A stretch of 64,000 nucleotides of DNA from Zoogloea oryzae. GTDB lineage: Bacteria; Pseudomonadota; Gammaproteobacteria; Burkholderiales; Rhodocyclaceae. This document shows, piece by piece, positions 9,389 through 18,159 of this stretch. Position 1 is the stretch's first letter, and the number at the start of each line of letters is the position of its first letter. The position numbers and the translations under genes are program-made. The stretch lies in assembly GCF_030161255.1 (NCBI RefSeq), contig NZ_BSPX01000001.1, positions 1 through 64,000 of the forward strand, read 5' to 3'. The notes under the pieces were generated by a model, which ran no database searches, was not told the DNA's origin, and saw nothing but the letters and a program-made list of their open reading frames with translations.

Positions 9389-11536
9389 TTAGCGGACTTC
9401 TTTCAGGTGGAACAGGCGGTGCTTGTCCACCGTGGTCTCGAAGCCGTCCGGGACGACGAAGGTGGTGGCGTCGGATTCGATGATCGCGGGGCCGACGATG
9501 TGGTTGCCGGCCTTCAGGCCTTCCATCTTCCAGAGCGCCGCATCGACCCACTGCTTGTGGCGGTAGAAGGGGCGGGTGCCCAGGTAGGCTTCCTTCGGCG
9601 GGGTGGGGCCGGCGTCCGGGTCTTCCGGCAGCACCGGCTTCTGGGTGACGACCATGCCGCGCAGGATCGCGCCGGTGATCGAGAAGCCCAGCTCCGGCGA
9701 GCGGGCCGAGCTCGCGTAGACGCGGCCGTAGGTGGTCTCGAAGGCATCGACGATCTGGTTCCAGTCGGCGGCGGTGGCGGCGGTGCCTACCGGCGAGACG
9801 ATCTCCAGATCATTGAGCTGGCCCATGTACTGCATCTTGTAGCCGGGGATCAGGATCACGTCCTCGGGCTTGTAGCCGTTGAGCACGAACTCGTCGATCA
9901 CCTTCACCGCCAGCTCGGACCACGCCTCCTGCAGCGTCGCGCAGGCTGCGGCCTTGGCTTCGTCCGGTGCGTGCTGGGCAACGCCCAGATCCACCGACTT
10001 GTCGTAGCGGTACTCGAAATCGGCGCAGGCGCAGCCGAAGGCCGAGAAGCCCGCCGCCCAGGCCGGCACCACCACGTCCTTGAAGCCGACGCCTTCGGTG
10101 TAGCCGTAGGTGTGCACCGGGCCGGCGCCGCCGTAGGAGAAGCAGGTGAACTCGGCGGGGTTGTAGCCCTTGGCGCTGATGTTGGCGCGCAGGTATTCGG
10201 AGAGGGTCAGGTCGAGCAGCTCGATCACGCCGGCGGCGGCGTCTTCCACCGACAGGTGCAGCGGGTCGGCGATCTGGGCCTTGATGTGCTGGCGGGCACG
10301 CTCCACGTCGAGCTTGATGGCGCCGCCGAGGAAGTTGTCCGGGTTGAGGTAGCCCAGCACCACGTGGCAGTCGGACACCGTGACGGTGTCCAGCCCGCTC
10401 TCCGGCCAGCAGGTGCCGACGCGGTAGCCGGCCGAGTCGGGGCCGAGCTTGATCGACTTGCTGTACGGGTCGAGGCGCACGAAGCTGCCGGCGCCGGCGC
10501 CCACCGAGTCCATCGCCACCAGCGGCAGCGACAGCACCAGGCGCGCCATGTCCGGGTCGGACTTGATCGCGAAGTTGCCCTTGGTGATCAGCGCCACGTC
10601 GAAGCTGGTGCCGCCGATGTCGGAGCAGGCGACGTTCTCGTCGCCCAGCGCCTCGCCCAGCAGCTTGGAGCCGATCACGCCGCCGATGGGGCCGGAGACG
10701 ATGGTGCGGGCGAGCTCCTTGGCCTTCCAGCTGATGGTGCCGCCGTGGGTGGCCATCACCCGCAGGTCGAACTTGGCGCCGTGCTTCTTGAAGCGGTCGC
10801 TCACCTTCTTCAGCGTCTCGCGGGACGGCTCGGCGCCGTAGGCCTCGAGGATGGTGGTGTTCATCCGGTGGCTTTCCTTGCGCGACGGGTAGTAATCCAC
10901 CGAGGCGAAGATCGGGAGTTCCACCCCGAGGCGGTCCAGTTCCTCGCGGACCACGTCGCGGGCGCGCTGCTCGCTGGCCTCGTTCTTGTGGGACTGCAGC
11001 AGGCAGATCACGATGGCCTGGGAGCCGGCCTCCACCAGCTCGCGGGTGGCGGTACGCACTTCGTCCTCGCGCAGCGGGATCACGACCTTGCCCTGCACGT
11101 CGGTGCGCTCGGTGACGCCGCGGGTGCGCGACACCGGCACCAGCGGCTCGTCGTAGCGGTGGGTGTTGAGGTGGATGCGGTCCTCCAGCGCGTAGCCCAG
11201 GTAGCTCTGCAGCGCCCGGCCCATGGAGTGGATCTGCTCGAAGCCCTTGTTGCAGATCAGGCCGACCTTGAGACCCTTGCGCATCAGGATGCGATTGAGC
11301 ATCGCGGTGCCGGAATACACGCAGGTCGCAAGCTCGGGATAGACGTCGTCCACCGTGCGGTTCCAGTGGGCGAGGGCGTCTTCGGATGAGTTGAAGATGG
11401 CCAGGGATTCGTCGGCCGGGTTGCTCTGAGCCTTGCCGACGACGAAACGACCGTCGGCACGCACGAAGAAGGTATCGGTCATCGTGCCGCCGGCGTCGAT
11501 GCCCATCACCTGTACTTGCGATTGTTGGACTTCCAT
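9389..11536 (-). CDS. acxA: acetone carboxylase beta subunit (hydantoinase A-like ATPase)
   Basis: A 715-residue beta subunit (family about 717) with a hydantoinase-A fold. The N-terminal phosphate-binding segment GIDAGGTMTDTF is near residues 10-21, and the ATPase motif SDIGGTSFDVALI lies near residue 300. It hydrolyses ATP to activate bicarbonate and acetone together with AcxB and AcxC. ATG 11536 is preferred because GGAG lies 6 bases upstream; an in-frame ATG at 11548 has only 2 bases between it and AAGGAG. It is first in the operon. A sigma-54 promoter lies about 85 bases upstream and candidate AcxR sites about 190-225 bases upstream. Confidence 0.95.
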   Translation of the reverse strand: MEVQQSQVQVMGIDAGGTMTDTFFVRADGRFVVGKAQSNPADESLAIFNSSEDALAHWNRTVDDVYPELATCVYSGTAMLNRILMRKGLKVGLICNKGFEQIHSMGRALQSYLGYALEDRIHLNTHRYDEPLVPVSRTRGVTERTDVQGKVVIPLREDEVRTATRELVEAGSQAIVICLLQSHKNEASEQRARDVVREELDRLGVELPIFASVDYYPSRKESHRMNTTILEAYGAEPSRETLKKVSDRFKKHGAKFDLRVMATHGGTISWKAKELARTIVSGPIGGVIGSKLLGEALGDENVACSDIGGTSFDVALITKGNFAIKSDPDMARLVLSLPLVAMDSVGAGAGSFVRLDPYSKSIKLGPDSAGYRVGTCWPESGLDTVTVSDCHVVLGYLNPDNFLGGAIKLDVERARQHIKAQIADPLHLSVEDAAAGVIELLDLTLSEYLRANISAKGYNPAEFTCFSYGGAGPVHTYGYTEGVGFKDVVVPAWAAGFSAFGCACADFEYRYDKSVDLGVAQHAPDEAKAAACATLQEAWSELAVKVIDEFVLNGYKPEDVILIPGYKMQYMGQLNDLEIVSPVGTAATAADWNQIVDAFETTYGRVYASSARSPELGFSITGAILRGMVVTQKPVLPEDPDAGPTPPKEAYLGTRPFYRHKQWVDAALWKMEGLKAGNHIVGPAIIESDATTFVVPDGFETTVDKHRLFHLKEVR

Positions 11537-11619
11537 TCTTGTCTCCATGTCTCCTTGGTTTGGGTCGGCACCGCTTTCGCGGCACCCCGGGGAACGCGGG
11601 ATTCCCTGCCTGACATATC

Positions 11620-11634
11620 GCAACGGCCGTGCCA
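11620..11634 (-). promoter_or_regulatory. sigma-54 (-24/-12) promoter of acxABC
   Basis: Minus-strand TGGCACGGCCGTTGC is an exact match to the TGGCAC-N5-TTGC consensus. Its position about 85 bases before acxA and the nearby acxR gene for a sigma-54 activator agree with this reading. Confidence 0.85.
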
Positions 11635-11724
11635 GCGGTGGTGCGTGGAGTGCAAGTGACTGAACGGAAATGATTTTGGGTGGCGATGTGGCGATTGTTG
11701 CGGAGCAGCGACGGCGCCGCAGGG

Positions 11725-11761
11725 AGACCGGAATCCGGACGGTCGTGCGGGGATCGGACGT
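11725..11761. promoter_or_regulatory. candidate AcxR operators upstream of acxABC
   Basis: Two imperfect palindromes at 11725-11742 and 11744-11761 each match 14 of 18 bases of the CGTCCGGAAATCGGACGG element found upstream of acxR. An 18-base stretch (11728-11745) differs at only 2 bases from 4382-4399. They lie about 90-130 bases upstream of the sigma-54 promoter, a normal enhancer distance. Confidence 0.5.
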
Positions 11762-11838
11762 ACGAACGGGCGCGCCGGAGATGCCCAGCGTGATCGGTGC
11801 CACGGGGCCGGGCTAGGCGTGCAGGGGGCGGCAGCGGC

Positions 11839-11844
11839 TACAAT
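11839..11844 (+). promoter_or_regulatory. possible -10 element of the CorC-like gene
   Basis: TACAAT lies 57 bases upstream of the ATG at 11901, within the spacer divergent from the acx promoter. No convincing -35 hexamer precedes it. The rest of 11537-11900 holds the acx regulatory sites; no gene is seen there. Confidence 0.3.
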
Positions 11845-11900
11845 ACGGCCCGTCTTCATTCCCGGGCCGCGGGTCGGATCGACTTCGGACGGCCTTATCA

Positions 11901-13199
11901 ATGGATTTATTGCTGATCGTTCTGCTGATTCTTCTCAATGGCGTGTTCGCCATGTCCGAAATGGCCGTCGTCTCGTCCCGCAAGGCGCGGCTGCAGAACC
12001 TGTCCGACGACGGCAGCCTCGGGGCCGAGGCTGCACTCAAGCTCCACCAGGAGCCCTCCAGTTTTCTTTCGACGATCCAGGTCGGCATCACCCTGGTCGG
12101 CATCCTGAGCGGTGCCATCGGTGAAGCCGCGCTGGCCGATCCGCTCTCCGAATGGCTGGGCAGCTTTGCCTTCATGGAGCCCTACGCCCGGGGCGTCGCG
12201 CTGACCATCACCGTGGTCACGCTGACCTATTTCTCGGTGGTGGTGGGCGAACTGGTGCCCAAGCGTCTGGCGCTGCTGGCGCCGGAAGGCATCGCGTCGT
12301 TGATGTCGCGGCCGATGATGATCCTCGCCCGCATCACCCATCCGCTGGTGGTGGTGCTGTCGGGCTCCTGTACCGTGATCCTGCGCCTGCTGGGCGCCCG
12401 GCGCCGCGAGGAGCCGCCGGTGACCGACGACGAGATCAAGGTGCTGATGGAGCAGGGCGCCGAGGCCGGCGTGTTCCACGAGAGCGAGCAGGAGATCGTC
12501 TCCAACGTGCTGCGCCTCGACGAGCAGCGCATCTCGGCGATCATGACCCCGCGCCGCGACATGGTGGTGGTGGATCTGGAAGAGGACGAGGCCAGCTGCT
12601 GGCAGACCATCGTCGAGACGCCGTTCTCGCGGCTCGTGGTGTGCCGCGACGGGCTCGAGCACGTGGTCGGCGTGCTCCAGAAGAGCGATCTGCTGAAGGC
12701 CGCGCTGCCGGGCGGCGGGGTGACGGTGTCGGATCTGGAAGCCCTGCTGCGCCCGCCGCTTTACGTGCCCGAATCGGTGACGACCCAGCAGCTGCTGGAG
12801 AGCTTCCGCCGGGCGCGCCTGCAGTTTGCGCTGATCGTCGACGAATACGGCGACGTGCAGGGCCTGGTGACGCTGACCGACGTGCTGGCGGCGATCGTCG
12901 GCGAGCTGTCGGTGCCCGAGGCGCCGGAAGACCGGGACATGCTCCAGCGGGAGGATGGCTCGTGGCTGGTGGATGGCGACGTGGGCATCGAGCGGCTCAA
13001 GTCGGTGCTCGACATCGGCGACGACCTGCCGGGCGAGGAGGAGCGCTCCTTCAACACCATCGGCGGTTTCATCATGCACGTGCTGGGGCGCATCCCCATG
13101 GCGACCGATCACTTCGTGGCGGCGGGCTGGCGCTTCGAGGTGATGGACATGGACCGCAACCGGGTGGACAAGGTGCTCCTCGCCCGCGTGGCGGAATGA
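11901..13199 (+). CDS. CNNM/CorC-HlyC family membrane protein with CBS domains
   Basis: A 432-residue inner-membrane protein of the hemolysin-C/CorC superfamily, implicated in divalent cation or polyamine export and stress in other bacteria. The N-terminal CNNM domain has hydrophobic segments near residues 1-20, 55-80, 90-120 and 130-150. Two CBS domains lie at about 205-330 (ISAIMTPRRDMVVVDLEED at the first). A C-terminal CorC_HlyC domain spans about 345-430. It is transcribed divergently from acxABC and ends next to the convergent lipoprotein gene. The specific substrate cannot be read from the sequence. Confidence 0.82.
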   Translation: MDLLLIVLLILLNGVFAMSEMAVVSSRKARLQNLSDDGSLGAEAALKLHQEPSSFLSTIQVGITLVGILSGAIGEAALADPLSEWLGSFAFMEPYARGVALTITVVTLTYFSVVVGELVPKRLALLAPEGIASLMSRPMMILARITHPLVVVLSGSCTVILRLLGARRREEPPVTDDEIKVLMEQGAEAGVFHESEQEIVSNVLRLDEQRISAIMTPRRDMVVVDLEEDEASCWQTIVETPFSRLVVCRDGLEHVVGVLQKSDLLKAALPGGGVTVSDLEALLRPPLYVPESVTTQQLLESFRRARLQFALIVDEYGDVQGLVTLTDVLAAIVGELSVPEAPEDRDMLQREDGSWLVDGDVGIERLKSVLDIGDDLPGEEERSFNTIGGFIMHVLGRIPMATDHFVAAGWRFEVMDMDRNRVDKVLLARVAE

Positions 13200-13200
13200 T

Positions 13201-13743
13201 CTAGCGGCTGCACCAGTCCCGTCGGTTGCCGCGGCCCCAGGGCATCGAGAGGCGCTCGGTGCTGCTGAAGGTGCTGCGCACCTTGCCGCTGGTGCCGTCG
13301 AACAGCACGTTGAAGCGGGCGGGCTCGCGGAACACGTCGCAGTAACGCCATTCCCACACCAGCTCGTCGCGGGCCTTGTAATACACCGTCCAGCCCGGGT
13401 AGGACGGCCCCAGGGTGCGCAGCACCTCGTCCTGGCTCATGCCGGCCCGGATGCGGGCGAAGTGGGTTTCTTCCAGCACGTTCTCGATGCTCACCAGACG
13501 CCCATCGGCCCCCAGCACCGCCATCCATGTCTGGTAGCCGGCCGGTCCGAAGGGGTAGGCGAGACGCTCGCCGCCGTCGGCCTCGGCCCAGCGCAGGGCC
13601 GGGGCGCCCATCGCGGCATCGAGATCGCCCCGGGTGCTCACGCCCGGCTGCAGGCCGGGGCCGAGCAGGCTGGCGCAGCCTGACAGCGCCAGCGCGACAA
13701 GCCCGCCGGCGAGGCGTGGAATATGGGCAGTAAAGCTGTTCAT
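13201..13743 (-). CDS. small outer-membrane-type lipoprotein, BamE/SmpA-like repeats
   Basis: A 180-residue protein with a signal peptide and lipobox LSGC near residue 23, so it should be lipid-anchored. The mature part contains two segments of the form 'G(V/M)S..(D/E)(L/V)...(M/L)G.P/S' (about residues 34-50 and 100-115), the pattern seen in SmpA/OmlA/BamE-like domains. It ends two bases from the stop of the convergent CorC-like gene. The function is not known; a role in envelope assembly is only suggested by the fold resemblance. A true BamE is usually shorter. Confidence 0.65.
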   Translation of the reverse strand: MNSFTAHIPRLAGGLVALALSGCASLLGPGLQPGVSTRGDLDAAMGAPALRWAEADGGERLAYPFGPAGYQTWMAVLGADGRLVSIENVLEETHFARIRAGMSQDEVLRTLGPSYPGWTVYYKARDELVWEWRYCDVFREPARFNVLFDGTSGKVRSTFSSTERLSMPWGRGNRRDWCSR

Positions 13744-13891
13744 CGTGGGGCTCCGGGTTGTTCGTGACCTGAAAAGCTTATTCGTATCCGCCTGATTTGC
13801 ATCGCTGAAATGCTTGGTTCCGTCGTGGGGCCTGCCGCGGGAGACTCGCCCCGTTGTGGCTTGGAGCCACGCTAAGACGGGAGGTTTCAGA

Positions 13892-14182
13892 ATGCAGGCC
13901 CTGATCGTGGGCGCCGATCGTGTCGATACGATCCGCGCGGAAATCTACCGGGTGGCCGACCGCCTGGGCATCCGGGATGTGGACCACTGGCCCGGCCGCA
14001 AGGCGGGCGAGGGCAAGCGGGTGCTGCCGCGGCGCACCCGGCTGGTGGTGTTCGTGTGCGATCGCTCCAATCACATGCTGATGCGTCACGTGCGGCGTCA
14101 GGCCGAGGATCTGGGCGTGCCGATGGTGTTCTGCCGGCACTCGGCCACCGAGCTGCGCGAGCGGCTCGAAGGGCTGAACTGA
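13892..14182 (+). CDS. DUF2325 family protein
   Basis: A 96-residue protein (MQALIVGADRVDTIRAEI...) with the Rossmann-like pattern of DUF2325 proteins. It starts with a GADR nucleotide-binding-like turn and has VVFVCDRSNHMLMRHVRRQA in the middle. The ATG at 13892 has GGGAGG 7 bases upstream; the frame is open further upstream but lacks a better start. It stands alone between the lipoprotein gene and the sulfate operon, and its function is unknown in the literature I can recall. Similar proteins are often found near metal or sulfur genes. Confidence 0.7.
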   Translation: MQALIVGADRVDTIRAEIYRVADRLGIRDVDHWPGRKAGEGKRVLPRRTRLVVFVCDRSNHMLMRHVRRQAEDLGVPMVFCRHSATELRERLEGLN

Positions 14183-14247
14183 GCGCTGATCGGACACATC
14201 CCCGTTTCTATTTTCATTTTTGGAATATAAAAAGCCGTTTTTATTCG

Positions 14248-14276
14248 TTGGGCGCCGGATAGACGGTTTTTATACT
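14248..14276 (+). promoter_or_regulatory. promoter of the sulfate uptake operon with AT-rich upstream region
   Basis: TTGGGC (14248-14253), a 17-base spacer and TATACT (14271-14276) lie 33 bases before sbp. The preceding 50 bases are strikingly AT-rich for this genome. The GTTTTTAT element occurs twice (14238 and 14267). CysB typically binds this kind of upstream region; the operon encodes a CysB-type protein. Confidence 0.6.
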
Positions 14277-14308
14277 CGGGCCAATAACCCATTCCAAGGA
14301 GAGCCCGA

Positions 14309-15322
14309 ATGTCCATCCACCGCTTTTCCGCACGCCCGCTCCTCGGGCTTCTCGCTGGCCTGACGATCATCGCGGCCGGCCCGGCCCACGCCGATGCGAC
14401 GCTGCTCAATGTCTCCTACGACGTCTCGCGGGAGCTCTACAAGGAGATCAACCCGGCCTTCGTCGCCCACTGGCAGAAGACGGCCGGCGAGAAGCTCACC
14501 ATCAACCAGTCCCACGGCGGGTCGAGCAAGCAGATCCAGTCGGTGATCGCCGGCCTCGACGCCGACGTGGTGACCATGAACCAGGCCGCCGACCTGGATG
14601 TGCTGGCCCGGAGCGGCCTCGCCTCGGCCGACTGGCGCAAGGCCTTCCCCAACGCCGCCGCGCCCTACACCTCGGCGACGATCTTCCTGGTGCGCAAGGG
14701 CAACCCCAAGGGCATCAAGGACTGGAACGACCTGGCCCGTGCCGGCGTGAGCGTGGTGATCCCCAACCCCAAGACCTCCGGCAACGGTCGCTACACCTAT
14801 CTGGCCGCCTGGGGCTACGCCCTCGGCAAGGGCGGCAACGACGCCGCCGCCAAGGATTTCGTCGGCAAGCTGTTTGCCAACGTGCCGGTGTTCGACGGCG
14901 GTGGCCGGGGTGCCACCACCACCTTCACCCAGCGGGGCATCGGCGACGTGCTCGTCACCTTCGAGAACGAGGCCGTGCTGATCGACAGCGAAGTGGGCGG
15001 CGACCAGTTCGACGTGGTCTACCCGTCGGTGTCCATCGACGCCTCGGCGCCGGTGGCGATCGTGAACAAGGTGGTGGACAAGAAGGGCACCCGCAAGCAG
15101 GCGACGGCCTATCTCAACTACCTGTTCTCCCCCGAAGGCCAGGAGATCATCGCCAAGCACCACTTCCGCCCGCGCGACCCGGCAGTGGCCAAGAAGTACG
15201 CCAGCCGCTTCCCGGCGATCAAGACCTTCACCGTCGAAGAGAAGTTTGGCAGCTGGGAGGCCGTGCAGAAGACCCATTTTGCCGATGGCGGCATCTATGA
15301 CCAGATCGCGGTGAAACGATGA
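14309..15322 (+). CDS. sbp: periplasmic sulfate-binding protein
   Basis: A 337-residue exported protein that captures sulfate (or thiosulfate) for the CysTWA transporter. A signal peptide ends near ...GPAHADA (about residue 29). The mature sequence has the family hallmarks LLNVSYDVSRELY, QSHGGSSKQ, NPKTSGNGRY and a GDVLVTFENEA segment that contribute ligand contacts in Sbp/CysP. It is first in the operon and overlaps cysT by 4 bases. A paralogue with about the same motifs is encoded at 36124-37131. Sbp versus CysP cannot be separated with confidence. Confidence 0.93.
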   Translation: MSIHRFSARPLLGLLAGLTIIAAGPAHADATLLNVSYDVSRELYKEINPAFVAHWQKTAGEKLTINQSHGGSSKQIQSVIAGLDADVVTMNQAADLDVLARSGLASADWRKAFPNAAAPYTSATIFLVRKGNPKGIKDWNDLARAGVSVVIPNPKTSGNGRYTYLAAWGYALGKGGNDAAAKDFVGKLFANVPVFDGGGRGATTTFTQRGIGDVLVTFENEAVLIDSEVGGDQFDVVYPSVSIDASAPVAIVNKVVDKKGTRKQATAYLNYLFSPEGQEIIAKHHFRPRDPAVAKKYASRFPAIKTFTVEEKFGSWEAVQKTHFADGGIYDQIAVKR

Positions 15323-16152
15323 CGACTGCTACCCGTCGCGTGCTCCCGGGCTTCGGCCTGAGCCTGGGTTACACGCTGGCCTATCTCTCGCTGATCGTCC
15401 TGATCCCGCTCACTGCGGTGTTCTTCAAGGCGGGATCGCTGGGCTTTGAACACTTCTGGGATGCGGCCACGTCGCCGCGGGTGCTGGCCTCTTACAAGCT
15501 GTCCTTCGGCGCCTCGCTGATCGCCGCAGCGATCAACGCGGTGTTCGGGCTGCTGCTGGCCTGGGCGCTGGTGCGCTACTCCTTCCCCGGCAAGCGGCTG
15601 GTGGATGCGCTGGTGGATCTGCCTTTTGCGCTGCCCACCGCGGTGGCCGGCATCGCGCTCACCGCGCTGTACGCCAAGAACGGCTGGGTCGGCAGCCTGC
15701 TCGACCCGCTGGGCATCCAGGTGGCGTTCACGCCGCTGGGCATCCTGGTGGCGCTGATCTTCATCGGCCTGCCCTTCGTGGTGCGCACGGTGCAGCCCAT
15801 CCTCGAAGACCTGGACACCGAATACGAGGAAGCCGCGGTGAGCCTGGGCGCCAACCGCTGGCAGGCCTTCGTGCACGTGGTGCTGCCCACGCTGTTCCCG
15901 GCGCTCCTCACCGGCTTTGCGCTGGCCTTTGCCCGCGCGGTGGGTGAATACGGCTCGGTGATCTTCATCGCCGGCAACATCCCGCTGGTCTCCGAGATCA
16001 CCCCGCTGATGATCATCACCAAGCTGGAGCAATACGACTACGCCGGCGCCACCTCGGTGGCGGTGGTGATGCTGATCTTCTCGTTCATCCTGCTGCTCAT
16101 CATCAACGGCCTGCAGGCATGGACGGCCAAACGTACCGGGAGGGCCCGCTGA
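15319..16152 (+). CDS. cysT: sulfate/thiosulfate ABC transporter permease CysT (CysU)
   Basis: A 277-residue inner-membrane permease with about six hydrophobic segments. The cytoplasmic EAA loop, EYEEAAVSLGANRWQAFVHVVLP (near residues 172-195), contacts the CysA ATPase. The start codon overlaps the sbp stop (ATGA) and its own stop overlaps the next start (TGATG), which indicates tight translational coupling. It forms the transport channel with CysW for sulfate imported from Sbp. Confidence 0.95.
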   Translation: MTTATRRVLPGFGLSLGYTLAYLSLIVLIPLTAVFFKAGSLGFEHFWDAATSPRVLASYKLSFGASLIAAAINAVFGLLLAWALVRYSFPGKRLVDALVDLPFALPTAVAGIALTALYAKNGWVGSLLDPLGIQVAFTPLGILVALIFIGLPFVVRTVQPILEDLDTEYEEAAVSLGANRWQAFVHVVLPTLFPALLTGFALAFARAVGEYGSVIFIAGNIPLVSEITPLMIITKLEQYDYAGATSVAVVMLIFSFILLLIINGLQAWTAKRTGRAR

Positions 16153-17045
16153 TGGCTGGCGCCGCTGCTGTATTGCACGGGTCGGCGGATCACGCCGCCC
16201 GCTTCGAATCCAAGGCCGCCACCCGCGAGCCGACCCTCGTCAAGTGGGCCATCATCGGGGTGTCGCTGACCTTCTTCGCGGTGTTCCTGCTGCTGCCGCT
16301 CATCGCCGTCTTCTTTGAAGCGCTGCGCAAGGGTTGGGACACCTACTGGGGTGCGCTGATCGACCCCGACGCCCTGTCGGCGATCAAGCTGACGCTCATC
16401 GCCGCGCTGATCTCGGTGCCCCTCAACCTCGTCTTCGGCGTGGCCGCGGCGTGGTCGATCACCAAGTTCGACTTCCGGGGCAAGCATTTCCTGATCACCC
16501 TGATCGACCTGCCGTTCTCGGTGTCGCCGGTGGTGTCGGGCCTGATCTACGTGCTGGTGTTCGGCGCCCAGGGCTGGTTTGGCCCGTGGCTGTCGGATCA
16601 CGACGTGAAGGTGATCTTCGCGGTGCCGGGCATCGTGCTGGCCACCGTCTTCGTGACCTTCCCGTTCGTGGCCCGCGAGCTGATCCCGCTGATGGAAGCC
16701 CAGGGCAAGGAAGAGGAAGAAGCCGCCGTGGTGCTGGGCGCGCGGGGCTGGCAGACCTTCTGGCACGTGACCCTGCCCAACGTGAAGTGGGGCCTGCTGT
16801 ACGGGGTGATCCTGTGCAACGCCCGGGCGATGGGCGAGTTTGGCGCGGTGAGCGTGGTGTCGGGCCATATCCGTGGCCAGACCAACACCATGCCGCTCCA
16901 CGTGGAGATTCTCTACAACGAATACCAGTTTGCGGCCGCGTTTGCGGTGGCATCCCTGCTGGCCCTTCTGGCTCTGGTGACGCTGGTCATCAAGGTGTGG
17001 GTCGAGCGTCAGGCCGGCAAGGCGGCTTCATCCGAGGACGAATGA
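16152..17045 (+). CDS. cysW: sulfate/thiosulfate ABC transporter permease CysW
   Basis: A 297-residue partner permease of CysT with six predicted membrane spans. The EAA loop reads EEEEAAVVLGARGWQTFWHVTLP (near residues 193-215). ATG 16152 overlaps the cysT stop and has GGGAGG about 10 bases upstream; an in-frame ATG at 16119 lies inside cysT and is less likely. The gene is followed by cysA after one base. The N-terminus before the first span is about 30 residues, slightly longer than in E. coli. Confidence 0.94.
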   Translation: MAGAAAVLHGSADHAARFESKAATREPTLVKWAIIGVSLTFFAVFLLLPLIAVFFEALRKGWDTYWGALIDPDALSAIKLTLIAALISVPLNLVFGVAAAWSITKFDFRGKHFLITLIDLPFSVSPVVSGLIYVLVFGAQGWFGPWLSDHDVKVIFAVPGIVLATVFVTFPFVARELIPLMEAQGKEEEEAAVVLGARGWQTFWHVTLPNVKWGLLYGVILCNARAMGEFGAVSVVSGHIRGQTNTMPLHVEILYNEYQFAAAFAVASLLALLALVTLVIKVWVERQAGKAASSEDE

Positions 17046-17046
17046 A

Positions 17047-18156
17047 ATGAGCATCGAAGTCAAGAACATCGGCAAAGAGTTTGGCAGCTTTACCGCCCTG
17101 AAGGACGTGTCCCTCGATTTCCCCACCGGCGAACTGGTGGCCCTGCTGGGCCCCTCCGGCTGCGGCAAGACGACCCTCCTGCGCATCATCGCCGGGCTGG
17201 AGACCGCCGACGCTGGCCAGGTGCTGCTCGACGGCGCCGACGCCTCCGACACCCACGTGCGCGAGCGTCAGGTGGGCTTCGTGTTCCAGCACTACGCGCT
17301 GTTCCGCCACATGACCGTGTTCGACAACGTGGCTTTCGGGATGCGCATGAAGCCCCGCGCGGTGCGCCCGTCCAAGGCCGAGATCAAGGCCAAGGTCACC
17401 GAGCTCCTCAAGCTCGTGCAGCTCGACTGGGTGGCCGACCGCTTCCCGGCCCAGCTCTCCGGCGGCCAGCGTCAGCGTATCGCGCTGGCCCGGGCGCTGG
17501 CGGTGGAGCCGCGGGTGCTGCTGCTCGACGAGCCCTTCGGCGCGCTGGATGCCAAGGTGCGCAAGGAGTTGCGCCGCTGGCTGCGCCGGCTCCACGACGA
17601 GCTGCACATCACCTCGATCTTCGTCACCCACGACCAGGAAGAAGCGCTCGAAGTGGCCGACCGGGTGGTGCTGATGGACCATGGCAAGGTGGAGCAGGTG
17701 GGCACGCCGGAGCAGGTGTATCGCCACCCGGCTTCGCCCTTTGTGTACAGCTTCCTGGGCTCGGTGAATCTCTTCCACGGTCGCGTGGAAGGCGATTCGG
17801 TGCACGTGGCCGATAATCGCCTGTCTGCCGAGAAGGTCGATCTGACCCACGGCAGCGAAGTGGTGGCCTTCGCCCGGCCCCATGAGCTTTCCATCGTCGT
17901 CGATCCGAAAGCCACCGACGGCGTGTCGGCGCGGGTCAACCGCATCCTGGCGTTTGGCGTCACGGCGCGGGTCGAGCTCGACGGGCTCAATGGCTCCACC
18001 GGCCAGGTCTTCGAGGTGGAAATCACCCGCGACGAAGTGGCGCGGCTGGGTGTTGAAGAAGGGCAGGTGGTACGCCTCGTGCCGTCGCGCCTGAGTGTCT
18101 TCGGCCGCGATCCGGCAAGTCCGATCGCCGTGCCGGCACCGAATTGGGAAATCTGA
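17047..18156 (+). CDS. cysA: sulfate/thiosulfate import ATPase CysA
   Basis: A 369-residue ABC ATPase energising sulfate uptake. It has Walker A GPSGCGKTT (about residues 34-42), signature LSGGQRQR (about 138), Walker B LLLLDEPFGALD (about 157-168), a switch histidine in FVTHDQEEA and a C-terminal TOBE-like regulatory domain (about 240-355). The length fits CysA (about 365). It is followed 3 bases later by the regulator gene, so uptake and control are co-transcribed. Confidence 0.95.
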   Translation: MSIEVKNIGKEFGSFTALKDVSLDFPTGELVALLGPSGCGKTTLLRIIAGLETADAGQVLLDGADASDTHVRERQVGFVFQHYALFRHMTVFDNVAFGMRMKPRAVRPSKAEIKAKVTELLKLVQLDWVADRFPAQLSGGQRQRIALARALAVEPRVLLLDEPFGALDAKVRKELRRWLRRLHDELHITSIFVTHDQEEALEVADRVVLMDHGKVEQVGTPEQVYRHPASPFVYSFLGSVNLFHGRVEGDSVHVADNRLSAEKVDLTHGSEVVAFARPHELSIVVDPKATDGVSARVNRILAFGVTARVELDGLNGSTGQVFEVEITRDEVARLGVEEGQVVRLVPSRLSVFGRDPASPIAVPAPNWEI

Positions 18157-18159
18157 GCG

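Noticed and set aside
7094..11389. Very long open frame on the plus strand opposite acxA-acxB
   Set aside because: It is the mirror of two well-supported genes in high-GC DNA, composed of Gly/Ala/Val/His-rich sequence without domains or a ribosome site.
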